From: Arthrobacter sp. B3I4
GTDB lineage: Bacteria > Actinomycetota > Actinomycetes > Actinomycetales > Micrococcaceae
Length of the DNA stretch: 64,000 nucleotides
Direction of reading: 5' to 3'
NCBI RefSeq assembly: GCF_030816855.1
Contig: NZ_JAUSYK010000001.1
Coordinates: 2,542,001 to 2,606,000, forward strand
The notes under the pieces were generated by a model. That model did not search any database and was not told the DNA's origin. It saw nothing but the letters and a program-made list of their open reading frames with translations. Positions 44,562-53,200 of this stretch are shown in pieces (position 1 is the stretch's first letter; each line of letters starts with the position of its first letter). The position numbers were made by a program, and so were the translations under genes.

Positions 44562-45898
44562 GCGCCCACCAGGTTCTGGCCGCAGACGCGCAGGACCTCT
44601 CCGGAGATGCCGCCGGCCGCGTCGCTGGCCAGGAAAGCAATCGCCTCGGCCACGTCAGCGGGCCGGCCGCCCTGCTGCAGCGAGTTGAGCCGGCGCGCCA
44701 CCTCCCGGGTGGCGAACGGGATCTTGGCGGTCATCTCGGTTTCGATGAAACCCGGAGCGACGGCGTTAATAGAGCCGCCGTGCGCTGCGAGCAGCGGGGC
44801 GGTTGCCCGGACCATGCCCATGACGCCGCCCTTGGACGCGGCGTAGTTCGTCTGGCCGCGGTTGCCGGCGATACCGCTGGTGGAGGCGACGGAGACAATC
44901 CGCGGTGAGTTCCGGAAATGTTCCGAGGCCAGCAGCGCCTCATTGATCCGCAGTTGCGCTGCGATGTTGACGGCAATCACCGAGTTCCACCGGCCCTGGT
45001 CCATATTGGCCAGCAGCTTGTCCCGGGTGATGCCGGCGTTGTGGATCACAATGTCGAGCCTGCCGTGGCGCTCCACGGCGTGGTCGATAATCCGCTGCCC
45101 GGCGTCTTCCCGGCTGATGTCGAGTTGCAGGGCGGTGCCGTGCACTTCGTTGGCGACGTTGGCGAGGTGGTCCCCCGCGGCGGGGATGTCGACAACGACG
45201 ACCGTAGCGCCGTCGCGGTAGAGCGTGCGGGCGATCGCCGCGCCGATCCCCCGGGCGGCACCGGTTACGACTGCGACCTTGCCGGCGAGCGGCTTCTCCA
45301 CGTTCGGCGGCAGCGACCCGGACTCCGAGGTGACGGTGAGGAACTGCCCGTCGACGAACGCCGAACGCCCGGACAGGAAGAACCGCAGCGCGCCCAGGGT
45401 GCTCGGGCTCGTGGTCGTGGCGCCGTCAGCGAGGACGATGCCGTTGCCGGTGGCACCGGCGCGCAGTTCCTTGGCGAGGGAGCGCAGCAGTCCGTCCACG
45501 CCCTGCCGGGCCGCCGCGGCCGCGGGGTCCGGCGCGCCGGCTGCGTCGCGGGAGACGGTGATGACGCGGGCGTTGGCGGACAGGTCGCGGAGCGAGGCCG
45601 CGGCTGCCAGCACCGGCTTTTCGAGGTCCTCCGGCCGGCCGGCCTCGTCCAGCACCAGAATGATGGCACCGAGTTTCTCGCGCGGCACTGCGTGGCGGCG
45701 GACGTCGACGTCCCAGGACAGCAGCGTGGCGGCAAGCTCCTCGGCGCCGCTGCCGATGCCCTGGACCAGGATGGGTCCCCGTACCAGCGGCTGGCCCGGT
45801 TCGTACCGCCGGAGCGCGACGGGCTGCGGCAGCCCGAGCTTCCTGGCGAGGTCCCGGCCGAAGCCCTTGCTTACGAATTGGGTGTATTTGTCAGTCAT
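44558..45898 (-). CDS. 3-oxoacyl reductase, long FabG4-like SDR
   Basis: 446 residues, about 200 longer than ordinary FabG. The N-terminal half (residues 1-205) is a degenerate Rossmann domain. The C-terminal half is a complete SDR (VVTGAARGIGAAI, NNAGITRDK-type motif, SVASTSGIAGNRGQTNYAASKG with Ser-Tyr-Lys). This two-domain layout matches high-molecular-weight FabG4, an NADH-dependent 3-hydroxyacyl-CoA dehydrogenase. Together with the hydratase and thiolase neighbours it completes beta-oxidation. It starts nine bases after the thiolase gene. Confidence 0.88.
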   Translation of the reverse strand: MTDKYTQFVSKGFGRDLARKLGLPQPVALRRYEPGQPLVRGPILVQGIGSGAEELAATLLSWDVDVRRHAVPREKLGAIILVLDEAGRPEDLEKPVLAAAASLRDLSANARVITVSRDAAGAPDPAAAAARQGVDGLLRSLAKELRAGATGNGIVLADGATTTSPSTLGALRFFLSGRSAFVDGQFLTVTSESGSLPPNVEKPLAGKVAVVTGAARGIGAAIARTLYRDGATVVVVDIPAAGDHLANVANEVHGTALQLDISREDAGQRIIDHAVERHGRLDIVIHNAGITRDKLLANMDQGRWNSVIAVNIAAQLRINEALLASEHFRNSPRIVSVASTSGIAGNRGQTNYAASKGGVMGMVRATAPLLAAHGGSINAVAPGFIETEMTAKIPFATREVARRLNSLQQGGRPADVAEAIAFLASDAAGGISGEVLRVCGQNLVGA

Positions 45899-45907
45899 CC
45901 GGTCCCC

Positions 45908-47278
45908 CTAGTGTGCTTCGAGAATGGCCACGACGCCCTGGCCGCCGGCAGCGCAGATGGAGATGAGCCCGCGTGCGGGGCGGCCGTCCACCTGCCCCTT
46001 GGCGTGCAGCATCTTTGCCAGTGAGGCCACGATCCGGCCGCCCGTTGCGGCGAAGGGATGCCCGGCGGCGAGCGAGGAACCGTTGACGTTGAGTTTGGCC
46101 CGGTCGATGGTGCCCAGGGCGCCGTCGAGGCCGAGCCGGGTGCGGCAGAATTCCTCATCCTCCCAGGCAGCCAGCGTGCTGAGCACTGTGCCGGCGAAGG
46201 CCTCATGGATTTCGAAGAAGTCGAAGTCCTCAAAGCCCAGGCCGTTCCGGGCGAGCAGGCGCGGAACGGCGAAGGCCGGAGCCATCAGCAGGCCGTCCTT
46301 GCCGTGGACAAAATCGACGGCGGCGGCCTCGCCGTCGAGCACGGTGGCCAGTTTGGGCAGGTCGTGCGCGTCGGCCCACTCCTCCGAGGCGAGCAGCACG
46401 GCGGCGGCGCCGTCCGTGAGCGGGGTGGAGTTGCCGGCCGTCATGGTGGCTTCTGCTCCGAGGTTCTTGCCGAAGACCGGCTTGAGGGTGGCGAGTTTCT
46501 CCAGCGTGGTGTCGGGGCGCAGGTTGGAGTCCCGGCTCAGCCCGCGGTACGGCGTGAGCAGTTCATCGAAGAAGCCGGCGTCGTAGGCGGCGGCGAGGTT
46601 GCGGTGGCTGTTGTAGGCCAGCTCGTCCTGGGCTTCGCGGGTAATTTTCCATTGCGCCGTGGTCAGCGCCTGGTGTTCGCCCATCGACAGGCCGGTGCGG
46701 GGCTCGCCGGTGTTCGGGGCGTCGGGAGCGAGGTCCTTGGGCCGGATCCGGCTGAGCACCTGGAGCCGCTGCGGCAGGGTCTTGGCCCGGTTCAGGTCCA
46801 GCAGGATTTCGCGCAGACCCTCGCTGACAGCAATCGGGGCGTCGGAAGCGGAATCGACGCCGCCGGCGATGGCGGAATCGATCTGGCCCAGCTTGATCTT
46901 GTTGGCCAGGCCCAGCACGGTCTCGAGTCCGGTGGCGCAGGCCTGCTGGAGGTCGTACGCGGGGGTCTCGGCGGAGAGCGCCGAGCCGAGGACCGCTTCG
47001 CGGGTGAGGTTGAAGTCGCGGGAGTGCTTGAGCACGGCGCCGGCGGCAACTTCACCGATCCGTTCGTCCTGCAGCCCGAAGCGGGCGATCAGCCCGTCGA
47101 GCGCCGCCGTCAGCATGTCCTGGTTGGAGGATTTGGTGTAGGCGCCGCCGGTGCGGGCGAACGGGATGCGGTTGCCGCCGACGATCACGGCCTTGCGGAG
47201 CTGCGGCGCTGCGGCGGATCCTGCGGCCGGCGTGGCGGTGTCTTTCGGTCCGGGCGCTGGCGTTCCGTTTTCAGGCAT
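45908..47278 (-). CDS. Acetyl-CoA C-acyltransferase (FadA2/FadI-like thiolase)
   Basis: 456 residues. Thiolase fold with active-site Cys in LQQACATGLETVLG, later His in NGSSLAAGHPFAATGGRIV and the C-terminal Cys in ICAAGGQGV. It resembles the mycobacterial FadA2 type. It cleaves 3-ketoacyl-CoA. The ATG at 47278 is used because AAGGAG lies eight bases upstream; the longer frame from 47299 overlaps it. It is divergent from the TetR gene, with the operator between them. Confidence 0.9.
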   Translation of the reverse strand: MPENGTPAPGPKDTATPAAGSAAAPQLRKAVIVGGNRIPFARTGGAYTKSSNQDMLTAALDGLIARFGLQDERIGEVAAGAVLKHSRDFNLTREAVLGSALSAETPAYDLQQACATGLETVLGLANKIKLGQIDSAIAGGVDSASDAPIAVSEGLREILLDLNRAKTLPQRLQVLSRIRPKDLAPDAPNTGEPRTGLSMGEHQALTTAQWKITREAQDELAYNSHRNLAAAYDAGFFDELLTPYRGLSRDSNLRPDTTLEKLATLKPVFGKNLGAEATMTAGNSTPLTDGAAAVLLASEEWADAHDLPKLATVLDGEAAAVDFVHGKDGLLMAPAFAVPRLLARNGLGFEDFDFFEIHEAFAGTVLSTLAAWEDEEFCRTRLGLDGALGTIDRAKLNVNGSSLAAGHPFAATGGRIVASLAKMLHAKGQVDGRPARGLISICAAGGQGVVAILEAH

Positions 47279-47324
47279 GTGCTGTCTCCTTTGATCCAAC
47301 CGATGGGCGATCGGTGCGGTTACT

Positions 47325-47355
47325 GATACTTAGCGTACCTGATACGCTGGGTATC
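47325..47355. promoter_or_regulatory. 31-bp palindromic operator between thiolase and TetR genes
   Basis: An imperfect dyad: GATAC..AGCGTA....TACGCT..GTATC, with outer arms GATAC/GTATC and inner arms AGCGTA/TACGCT matching exactly. The TACGCT at 47343-47348 is also the likely -10 of the TetR gene, seven bases before its GTG. The length suits a TetR dimer pair. Confidence 0.7.
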
Positions 47356-48060
47356 GTGAACATCCTCAAGGCGGCCCCGTCCGCAGCCGACAGTACTGTC
47401 CGCGCTGCAGTTGACGGCCGCGCCTCGCGCTGGCAATCACACCGCGAGGAACGGCGTCGTGAACTGATCAAGGCGGCCCGGAAAGCGGTCCACGCGCTCG
47501 GCAGCGAAGCCTCGATGGAAGACATCGCTGCGGCCGCCGGGACCTCCAAGTCCGTCTTCTACCGCTACTTCGGCGACAAGGCCGGGCTCCAGCAGGCAGT
47601 AGGCGAAGTGGTGCTCAGCCAGATGCAGCGCCGGATCCAGGAAGCCGCGCAGAGCGCCCAGAGCCCGCGGGAAGGGCTGTATGCCATGGTCTCGGCGTAT
47701 CTGCAGATGGCCGAGACAAGCCCGAACGTCTACACCTTTGTTACCCGCTACGCACCCGGAGAGCCGGAGAGCCACAACGGCGCGATCGCCGCGGCCGGAG
47801 CGCTGGGCCACTTCTTCGATTCGATCAGCGACATGATCGCCATGCCCATGCGGCAGCAGCTGCGGGCCGCCCCGGGCAAGGAAGCCGTGATCGGCTTCTG
47901 GCCCAATGCCGCGATCGGACTGGTCCGCAATGCCGGTGAGCAATGGCTCGCCAGCCCCGACTCTGCCGCCAAGCCCGGGCAGGAAGCCATGGCACGCCAG
48001 ATCACGGACTGGCTGTGCTTCGGCATCGCCCCGGAACTCCAAGAACCACCGGTCCCCTGA
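47356..48060 (+). CDS. TetR-family transcriptional regulator (fatty acid metabolism)
   Basis: 234 residues. HTH in the N-terminal part (SMEDIAAAAGTSKSVFYRYFGDK), followed by a helical ligand-binding domain. The N-terminal 30 residues before the HTH are a Ala/Ser/Arg extension. It likely represses the divergent thiolase-SDR-MaoC operon, itself and possibly the downstream acyl-CoA dehydrogenase, with acyl-CoA as likely ligand. The GTG at 47356 abuts the operator; the longer start at 47314 would place the operator inside the gene, which is less likely. Confidence 0.88.
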   Translation: MNILKAAPSAADSTVRAAVDGRASRWQSHREERRRELIKAARKAVHALGSEASMEDIAAAAGTSKSVFYRYFGDKAGLQQAVGEVVLSQMQRRIQEAAQSAQSPREGLYAMVSAYLQMAETSPNVYTFVTRYAPGEPESHNGAIAAAGALGHFFDSISDMIAMPMRQQLRAAPGKEAVIGFWPNAAIGLVRNAGEQWLASPDSAAKPGQEAMARQITDWLCFGIAPELQEPPVP

Positions 48061-48123
48061 CCGGACCGCTGTCCCCCGACCCCTTGCCAGATATCCAATG
48101 TCAGTGCCAACGAAGGAATCGAC

Positions 48124-50319
48124 ATGACTGAATTAGCGGACCGCACCGCGGGCCACACCACTTCCCCGGCAGCTAAGCCGGGAACCGCAACGGCGCCGGC
48201 GCGCGCGGGCGGCACCCCCGCCGTCGACGTCGCCGCCCTGGGCGAACAGCTGCTCGGCAAATGGGCAGCGGTCCGCCGGCAGGCCCGGGAACTCGCCGGC
48301 CGGCCGGAACTGCACAAAATTGAAGGCCTGACCCACACCGAGCACCGCGAGCGTGTCTTCGGCCAGCTCAAGGTCCTCGTCGACAACGGTGCCGTGCACC
48401 GCGCCTTCCCCGCGGAAGTCGGCGGTTCGGACGAGCACGGCGGCAACGTGGCCGGTTTCCAGGAGCTGGTGATCGCGGACCCCTCGCTGCAAATCAAAGC
48501 CGGTGTGCAGTGGGGCCTCTTCGGCTCCGCCGTGAACCACCTCGGCACCGAGGAGCACCACCGCAAGTGGCTCCCCGGCATCATGAGCCTGGAGATCCCG
48601 GGCTGCTTCGCCATGACGGAGACCGGCCACGGCTCGGACGTCGCCAGCATCGCCACCACCGCCACCTACGACGCCGCGACCGAGGAATTCGTCGTGCACA
48701 CACCGTTCCGCGCGGCCTGGAAGGACTACATCGGCAACGCCGCCAACGACGGCCTGGCCGCCGTCGTCTTCGCCCAGCTGATTACCAACGGCGTCAACCA
48801 CGGCGTGCACGCCTTCTACATGGAGCTCCGCGACCCGGACACCAAGGAGTTCCGGCCCGGCATCGGCGGCGAGGACGACGGCGTCAAGGGTGGACTGAAC
48901 GGCATCGACAACGGCCGGCTGCATTTCAACCAGGTGCGGATCCCCCGGACGAACCTGCTCAACCGCTACGGCAATGTCGACGCCGACGGCACCTACAGCT
49001 CACCCATCGCCAGCCCGGGCCGCCGCTTCTTCACCATGCTCGGCACCCTGGTCCAGGGCCGCGTGTCGCTCGACGGCGCCGCGGTGACGGCATCCAAGCT
49101 CGCCCTCAAGACGGCCATCCAGTACGCCTCCGAGCGCCGGCAGTTCAACGCTTCCTCGCACACCGAGGAGGAAGTCCTGCTGGACTACCAGCGGCACCAG
49201 CGCCGGCTGTTCACCCGGCTCGCCACCACCTACGCCGCGAGCTTCGCCAGCGAACAGCTGCTGCAGAAATTCGACGACGTTTTCTCCGGCCGGGCCGACA
49301 CCGACGAGGACCGGCAGGACCTGGAAACCCTCGCCGCGGCGCTGAAACCGCTCAGCACCTGGCACGCCCTCGATACCCTGCAGGAATGCCGCGAGGCCTG
49401 CGGCGGCGCCGGTTTCCTGATCGAGAACCGCTTCGCCTCGCTGCACGCCGACCTTGACGTCTACGCCACCTTCGAAGGTGACAACACGGTGCTGCTGCAG
49501 CTGGTCGCCAAGCGCTTGCTGGCCGACTATGCCAAGGAGTTCCGGAACGCTGACTTCGGCGTGCTGGCGCGGTACGTCGTGGGGCAGGCAGGCGGAGCCG
49601 CGATCCACCGCACCGGCCTTCGTGGCGTCGCGCAGTTCGTCGCCGACTCCGGTTCGGTGCAGAAGGCCGCCAGCGCCATCAAGGATGAGGCGGGCCAGCG
49701 GGCCCTGCTCACGGAGCGCGTCCAGGCCATGGTGGCCGAAGTCGGCAGTGCCCTCAAGGGTGCGAACAAGCTGCCGCAGCAGCAGGCGGCCGCGCTGTTC
49801 AACAGCCACCAGAACGAGCTCATCGAAGCTGCGCAGGCGCACGCTGAACTGCTGCAGTGGGAGGCCTTCACCGAGGCGCTGGGCAAGGTCGCCGATCCGG
49901 GCACCAAGGCCGTGCTGACCTGGCTGCGGGACCTGTTCGGCTTGTCCCTGATCGAGAAGAACCTGTCCTGGTACCTGATGCACGGCCGGCTCTCGATGCA
50001 GCGCGCCCGTACCGTCGGCGACTACATCAACCGGCTGCTGGTCAAGATCCGCCCGCATGCCCTGGACCTGGTGGACGCGTTCGGCTTTGCCCCTGAGCAC
50101 CTTCGGGCCGCGATTGCCAGCGGAGCGGAAAAGTTCCGCCAGGACGAGGCCCGCGAGTTCTTCCGGCAGCAGCGTGCCAGCGGCCAGGGGCCGGTGGATG
50201 AGAAGATCCTGCTCGCCCGCGCGCCCCGCGGTGACAAGCCGCATGCCGGCAAGTCCGGTAAGTCCGGTAAGTCCGGCAAGTCCGGCAACCCACAGAAGGG
50301 CCGGTCCCCGCGCGGCTGA
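48124..50319 (+). CDS. Acyl-CoA dehydrogenase/oxidase (FadE5-like)
   Basis: 731 residues, large acyl-CoA dehydrogenase of the FadE5/acyl-CoA oxidase type. Flavin-binding CFAMTETGHGSDVASIATTA, conserved RVSLDGAAVTASKLALKTAI and the catalytic-region EACGGAGFLIENR (Glu expected in this region) are visible. It oxidises acyl-CoA, the first step of beta-oxidation. Beyond the usual fold it has a Lys-rich tail containing a GKS unit repeated four times. It lies 64 nt after tetR. Confidence 0.87.
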   Translation: MTELADRTAGHTTSPAAKPGTATAPARAGGTPAVDVAALGEQLLGKWAAVRRQARELAGRPELHKIEGLTHTEHRERVFGQLKVLVDNGAVHRAFPAEVGGSDEHGGNVAGFQELVIADPSLQIKAGVQWGLFGSAVNHLGTEEHHRKWLPGIMSLEIPGCFAMTETGHGSDVASIATTATYDAATEEFVVHTPFRAAWKDYIGNAANDGLAAVVFAQLITNGVNHGVHAFYMELRDPDTKEFRPGIGGEDDGVKGGLNGIDNGRLHFNQVRIPRTNLLNRYGNVDADGTYSSPIASPGRRFFTMLGTLVQGRVSLDGAAVTASKLALKTAIQYASERRQFNASSHTEEEVLLDYQRHQRRLFTRLATTYAASFASEQLLQKFDDVFSGRADTDEDRQDLETLAAALKPLSTWHALDTLQECREACGGAGFLIENRFASLHADLDVYATFEGDNTVLLQLVAKRLLADYAKEFRNADFGVLARYVVGQAGGAAIHRTGLRGVAQFVADSGSVQKAASAIKDEAGQRALLTERVQAMVAEVGSALKGANKLPQQQAAALFNSHQNELIEAAQAHAELLQWEAFTEALGKVADPGTKAVLTWLRDLFGLSLIEKNLSWYLMHGRLSMQRARTVGDYINRLLVKIRPHALDLVDAFGFAPEHLRAAIASGAEKFRQDEAREFFRQQRASGQGPVDEKILLARAPRGDKPHAGKSGKSGKSGKSGNPQKGRSPRG
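50247..50286 (+). repeat. Four 9-bp repeats in the fadE5-like gene tail
   Basis: Units of GG(C/T)AAGTCC repeated four times encode GKSGKSGKSGKS near the C-terminus. This is a microsatellite-like expansion unlike the rest of the protein. Confidence 0.85.
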
Positions 50320-50346
50320 GGCCTTCGGCTGGCGCCCGCGCCGGAC

Positions 50347-50389
50347 ACGACGACGGCGCCGCCTCCCACGGGGGCGGCGCCGTCGTCGT
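50347..50389. terminator. Strong terminator-like hairpin between fadE5-like gene and glgA
   Basis: A 17-bp perfect stem, 50347-50363 (ACGACGACGGCGCCGCC) with 50373-50389, with a nine-base loop. There is no T run. It lies between convergent genes, so probably serves both. Confidence 0.6.
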
Positions 50390-50425
50390 TACTGCCAGCC
50401 GGCGTCGATACTGCGGCCAGCGTCG

Positions 50426-51625
50426 TTACTGCGGCAGCACTGAGCGGTAGACCTCGAGCGTCGTTTCCGTGATGGATTCCCAGGAGAAGTGCTCCTCGGC
50501 GCGCTGCCGGCCGGCCCGGCCCATCGCCCGCGCCCGCGCCGGGTCGGAGACGACCTCGGTCAGGGCGGCGGCGAACTCGGTCACGAACTTCTCCGGATCC
50601 AGCGGGGTGCCGGTTCCGTCGGTGACCTGCTCGAGCGGCACCAGCAAACCGGTCTCGCCGTGCTGGACGACCTCCGGGATGCCGCCGGTGGCGCTGGCCA
50701 CCACTGCGGCCCCGCAAGCCATGGCCTCCAGGTTCACGATGCCGAGCGGCTCATAGATGGAGGGGCAGGCGAACGCGGTGGCGTGGCTGAGGACCTGGAT
50801 CAGTTCATGCCGTGGCAGCATCCGTTCCACCAGGATGACGCCGCTGCGTTGCGCCTGCAGTTCCTCGATCAGCCGGGCGGTCTCCGCGGCGAGCTCGGGC
50901 GTGTCCGCAGCACCCAGGCACAGCACCAGCTGGACATCGGCGGGCAGCTTGGCTGCGGCGCGGAGCAGATAGGGAACGCCCTTTTGCCGCGTGTTCCGGC
51001 CCACGAAGACGACGCTGGGCAGCGACGGGTCCATTCCGAGGGCCCGGACGGCGTCCTCGCCCTCGTCCCGGTTCCAGAGGCTGACGTCGATGCCGTTGTG
51101 CACTACCCGGACCTTCGCGGGGTCCACGTCGGGGTAGCTGCGGAGGATGTCCTGCCGCATTCCTTCCGACACGGCGATGATCGCGGCGGCAGCCTCATAG
51201 GCGGTTTTTTCCACCCAGGAGGACAACGCGTAGCCGCCGCCGAGCTGCTCGGCCTTCCACGGCCGAAGCGGTTCCAGGCTGTGCGCGCTGAGCACGTGCG
51301 GAATGCCGTGCAGCAGGGCGGCGATGTGCCCGGCCATGTTGGCGTACCAGGTGTGCGAGTGCACGAGGTCAGCGCCCGCAACGTCGGGGACGATCCTCAG
51401 GTCCGTGCCGAGGGTCTGCACCGCGGTGTTGGCCCCGGCCAGATCCTCCGGTACGGCGTAGGACGTCACGGTAGCGCCGTGGTAGTCGGGATCGCGTGGC
51501 GCACCGAAGGCCCGCACCTTCAGGTCCACCTTCTGGGCCAGCACCCGGCTGAGTTCGGCCACGTGGACGCCGGCGCCCCCATAGATTTCGGGCGGGAATT
51601 CTTTCGTCACTATGTCTATTCGCAC
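50426..51625 (-). CDS. glgA: Glycogen synthase GlgA (actinobacterial GT4 type)
   Basis: 399 residues. GT4 fold with N-terminal PPEIYGGAGVHVAEL (donor-side), middle FVGRNTRQKGVPYLLRAA, and the C-terminal EPLGIVNLEAMACGAAVVAS (E-x7-E catalytic motif). It extends alpha-1,4-glucan from ADP-glucose. In actinobacteria this GlgA type may also supply maltose-1-phosphate synthesis (GlgM). GTG 51625 is preceded by TACCTT (51633-51638) seven bases away, and no Shine-Dalgarno is seen. It is divergent from glgC. Confidence 0.9.
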   Translation of the reverse strand: MRIDIVTKEFPPEIYGGAGVHVAELSRVLAQKVDLKVRAFGAPRDPDYHGATVTSYAVPEDLAGANTAVQTLGTDLRIVPDVAGADLVHSHTWYANMAGHIAALLHGIPHVLSAHSLEPLRPWKAEQLGGGYALSSWVEKTAYEAAAAIIAVSEGMRQDILRSYPDVDPAKVRVVHNGIDVSLWNRDEGEDAVRALGMDPSLPSVVFVGRNTRQKGVPYLLRAAAKLPADVQLVLCLGAADTPELAAETARLIEELQAQRSGVILVERMLPRHELIQVLSHATAFACPSIYEPLGIVNLEAMACGAAVVASATGGIPEVVQHGETGLLVPLEQVTDGTGTPLDPEKFVTEFAAALTEVVSDPARARAMGRAGRQRAEEHFSWESITETTLEVYRSVLPQ

Positions 51626-51632
51626 AAACCCC

Positions 51633-51638
51633 AAGGTA
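51633..51638 (-). promoter_or_regulatory. -10-like hexamer, glgA
   Basis: TACCTT on the minus strand, seven bases before GTG 51625. Confidence 0.4.
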
Positions 51639-51727
51639 GTCGTTCCAGCTGATCTGTTCTAGTGTGAAGAGGTCCGGGCACACCGGACGGTTTTGGGGAG
51701 ATACGAAGGCGTTCAGGAGCGATCATC

Positions 51728-53146
51728 ATGCCGCAGCAGAAAAAAGTCTTGGCCATCGTCCTTGCAGGTGGCGAGGGAAATAGGCTGATGCCGTTGACGG
51801 CCGACCGGGCCAAGCCCGCCGTACCGTTCGCCGGCAGTTATCGCCTCATTGATTTCGCCCTTTCCAACCTGGTGAATTCGAATTACTTGCAGATTGTCGT
51901 CCTGACGCAATACAAATCCCACAGCCTGGACCGTCACATTTCCGAGACGTGGCGCATGTCCACGCAGCTGGGCAACTACATTGCCTCCGTTCCCGCCCAG
52001 CAACGTGTCGGTAAGAGCTGGTTCCTGGGCAGTGCGAACGCGATTTACCAGTCCCTGAACCTGATCCATGACGCCAACCCCGACATCGTCGTCGTCGTCG
52101 GCGCGGACCACGTCTACCGGATGGACTTCGCGCAGATGGTCAGCCAGCACGTTGCCAGCGGGGCCAAGGCAACAGTTGCGGCAGTCCGGCAGCCGCTGCA
52201 CATGGCGGACCAGTTCGGCGTGATCGAGGTGGACCCGGACAACCCGGAGAAGATCGCGGCGTTCGTGGAGAAGCCGTCCTCCACACCGGGGCTCGCGGCG
52301 GACCCCAGCCAGTTCCTGGCCTCCATGGGCAACTATGTCTTCGACGCCGATGCCCTCGTCGCGGCGCTCCACGTCGACGCCGAACGGCTCGACACCAAAC
52401 ACGACATGGGCGGTGACATCATTCCGTACTTCGTGGACCAGGGCGAGGCGGGGGTCTACGACTTCACCCTCAATGACATCCCCGGTTCCACCGAGCGGGA
52501 CCGCACGTACTGGCGCGACGTCGGCACCATCGATTCCTTCTACGACGCCCACATGGACCTGATCTCCCCCGTGCCGGTGTTCAACCTCTACAACTCCCAG
52601 TGGCCCATCTACACGCGCCAGAGCATCTCCCCGCCGGCCAAGTTCGTCCGCGGCGAGGGCAACACCGTCGGCACCGCGCTGGACTCGATCGTGGCCGGGG
52701 GCGTCGTGATCTCCGGCGGCATCGTGGAGGGCTCGGTACTCGCCAACGACGTCTACGTCAGCACCGCCAGCCGGGTCCTCGACTCCGTGCTGATGGACAA
52801 GGTGCAGGTGGGGGCCGGGGCCGTCATCAAGCGTGCCATCATCGATAAGAACGTGCGGATCCCGGCCGGTGCCGCGATCGGCCTGGACGCCGAACTGGAC
52901 CGTGCGCGCGGCTTCAAGGTCACCGATTCCGGCATCACCGTCCTTGCCAAGGGACAGCAGGTGCCCGAGCCCGGCGATGACGAGCGGGCCCTCTCGGCCG
53001 CAAACCTCTACCTGGTGCCCGATGCCGTGCGCACCGCCACCGAGAACTGGCCCGCCGGCAGGGAGTCCGTGGAAAAGGTGGGCGAGGTGCACGCCGCCGC
53101 CGTCGGCGTCGAGCTGCCCGGCAAGGCCACTACCAAGGCGGACTAA
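51728..53146 (+). CDS. glgC: Glucose-1-phosphate adenylyltransferase GlgC
   Basis: 472 residues. Nucleotidyltransferase start [18 protein letters not shown], then [16 protein letters not shown] and the conserved [13 protein letters not shown]. The C-terminal left-handed beta-helix occupies about residues 310-410. It makes ADP-glucose for glycogen synthesis. It is divergent from glgA, from which it is separated by 102 nt. AGGAG lies before the ATG. Confidence 0.95.
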   Translation: MPQQKKVLAIVLAGGEGNRLMPLTADRAKPAVPFAGSYRLIDFALSNLVNSNYLQIVVLTQYKSHSLDRHISETWRMSTQLGNYIASVPAQQRVGKSWFLGSANAIYQSLNLIHDANPDIVVVVGADHVYRMDFAQMVSQHVASGAKATVAAVRQPLHMADQFGVIEVDPDNPEKIAAFVEKPSSTPGLAADPSQFLASMGNYVFDADALVAALHVDAERLDTKHDMGGDIIPYFVDQGEAGVYDFTLNDIPGSTERDRTYWRDVGTIDSFYDAHMDLISPVPVFNLYNSQWPIYTRQSISPPAKFVRGEGNTVGTALDSIVAGGVVISGGIVEGSVLANDVYVSTASRVLDSVLMDKVQVGAGAVIKRAIIDKNVRIPAGAAIGLDAELDRARGFKVTDSGITVLAKGQQVPEPGDDERALSAANLYLVPDAVRTATENWPAGRESVEKVGEVHAAAVGVELPGKATTKAD

Positions 53147-53187
53147 CCGGCCCGGCGCAGGCGTCGTGGCGCGCGCCGGGCAGACTG

Positions 53188-53193
53188 TAAAAT
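53188..53193 (+). promoter_or_regulatory. -10-like hexamer, zinc-ribbon SDR gene
   Basis: TAAAAT, seven bases before ATG 53201. It is the most AT-rich hexamer of the group. Confidence 0.5.
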
Positions 53194-53200
53194 TGGGCCA

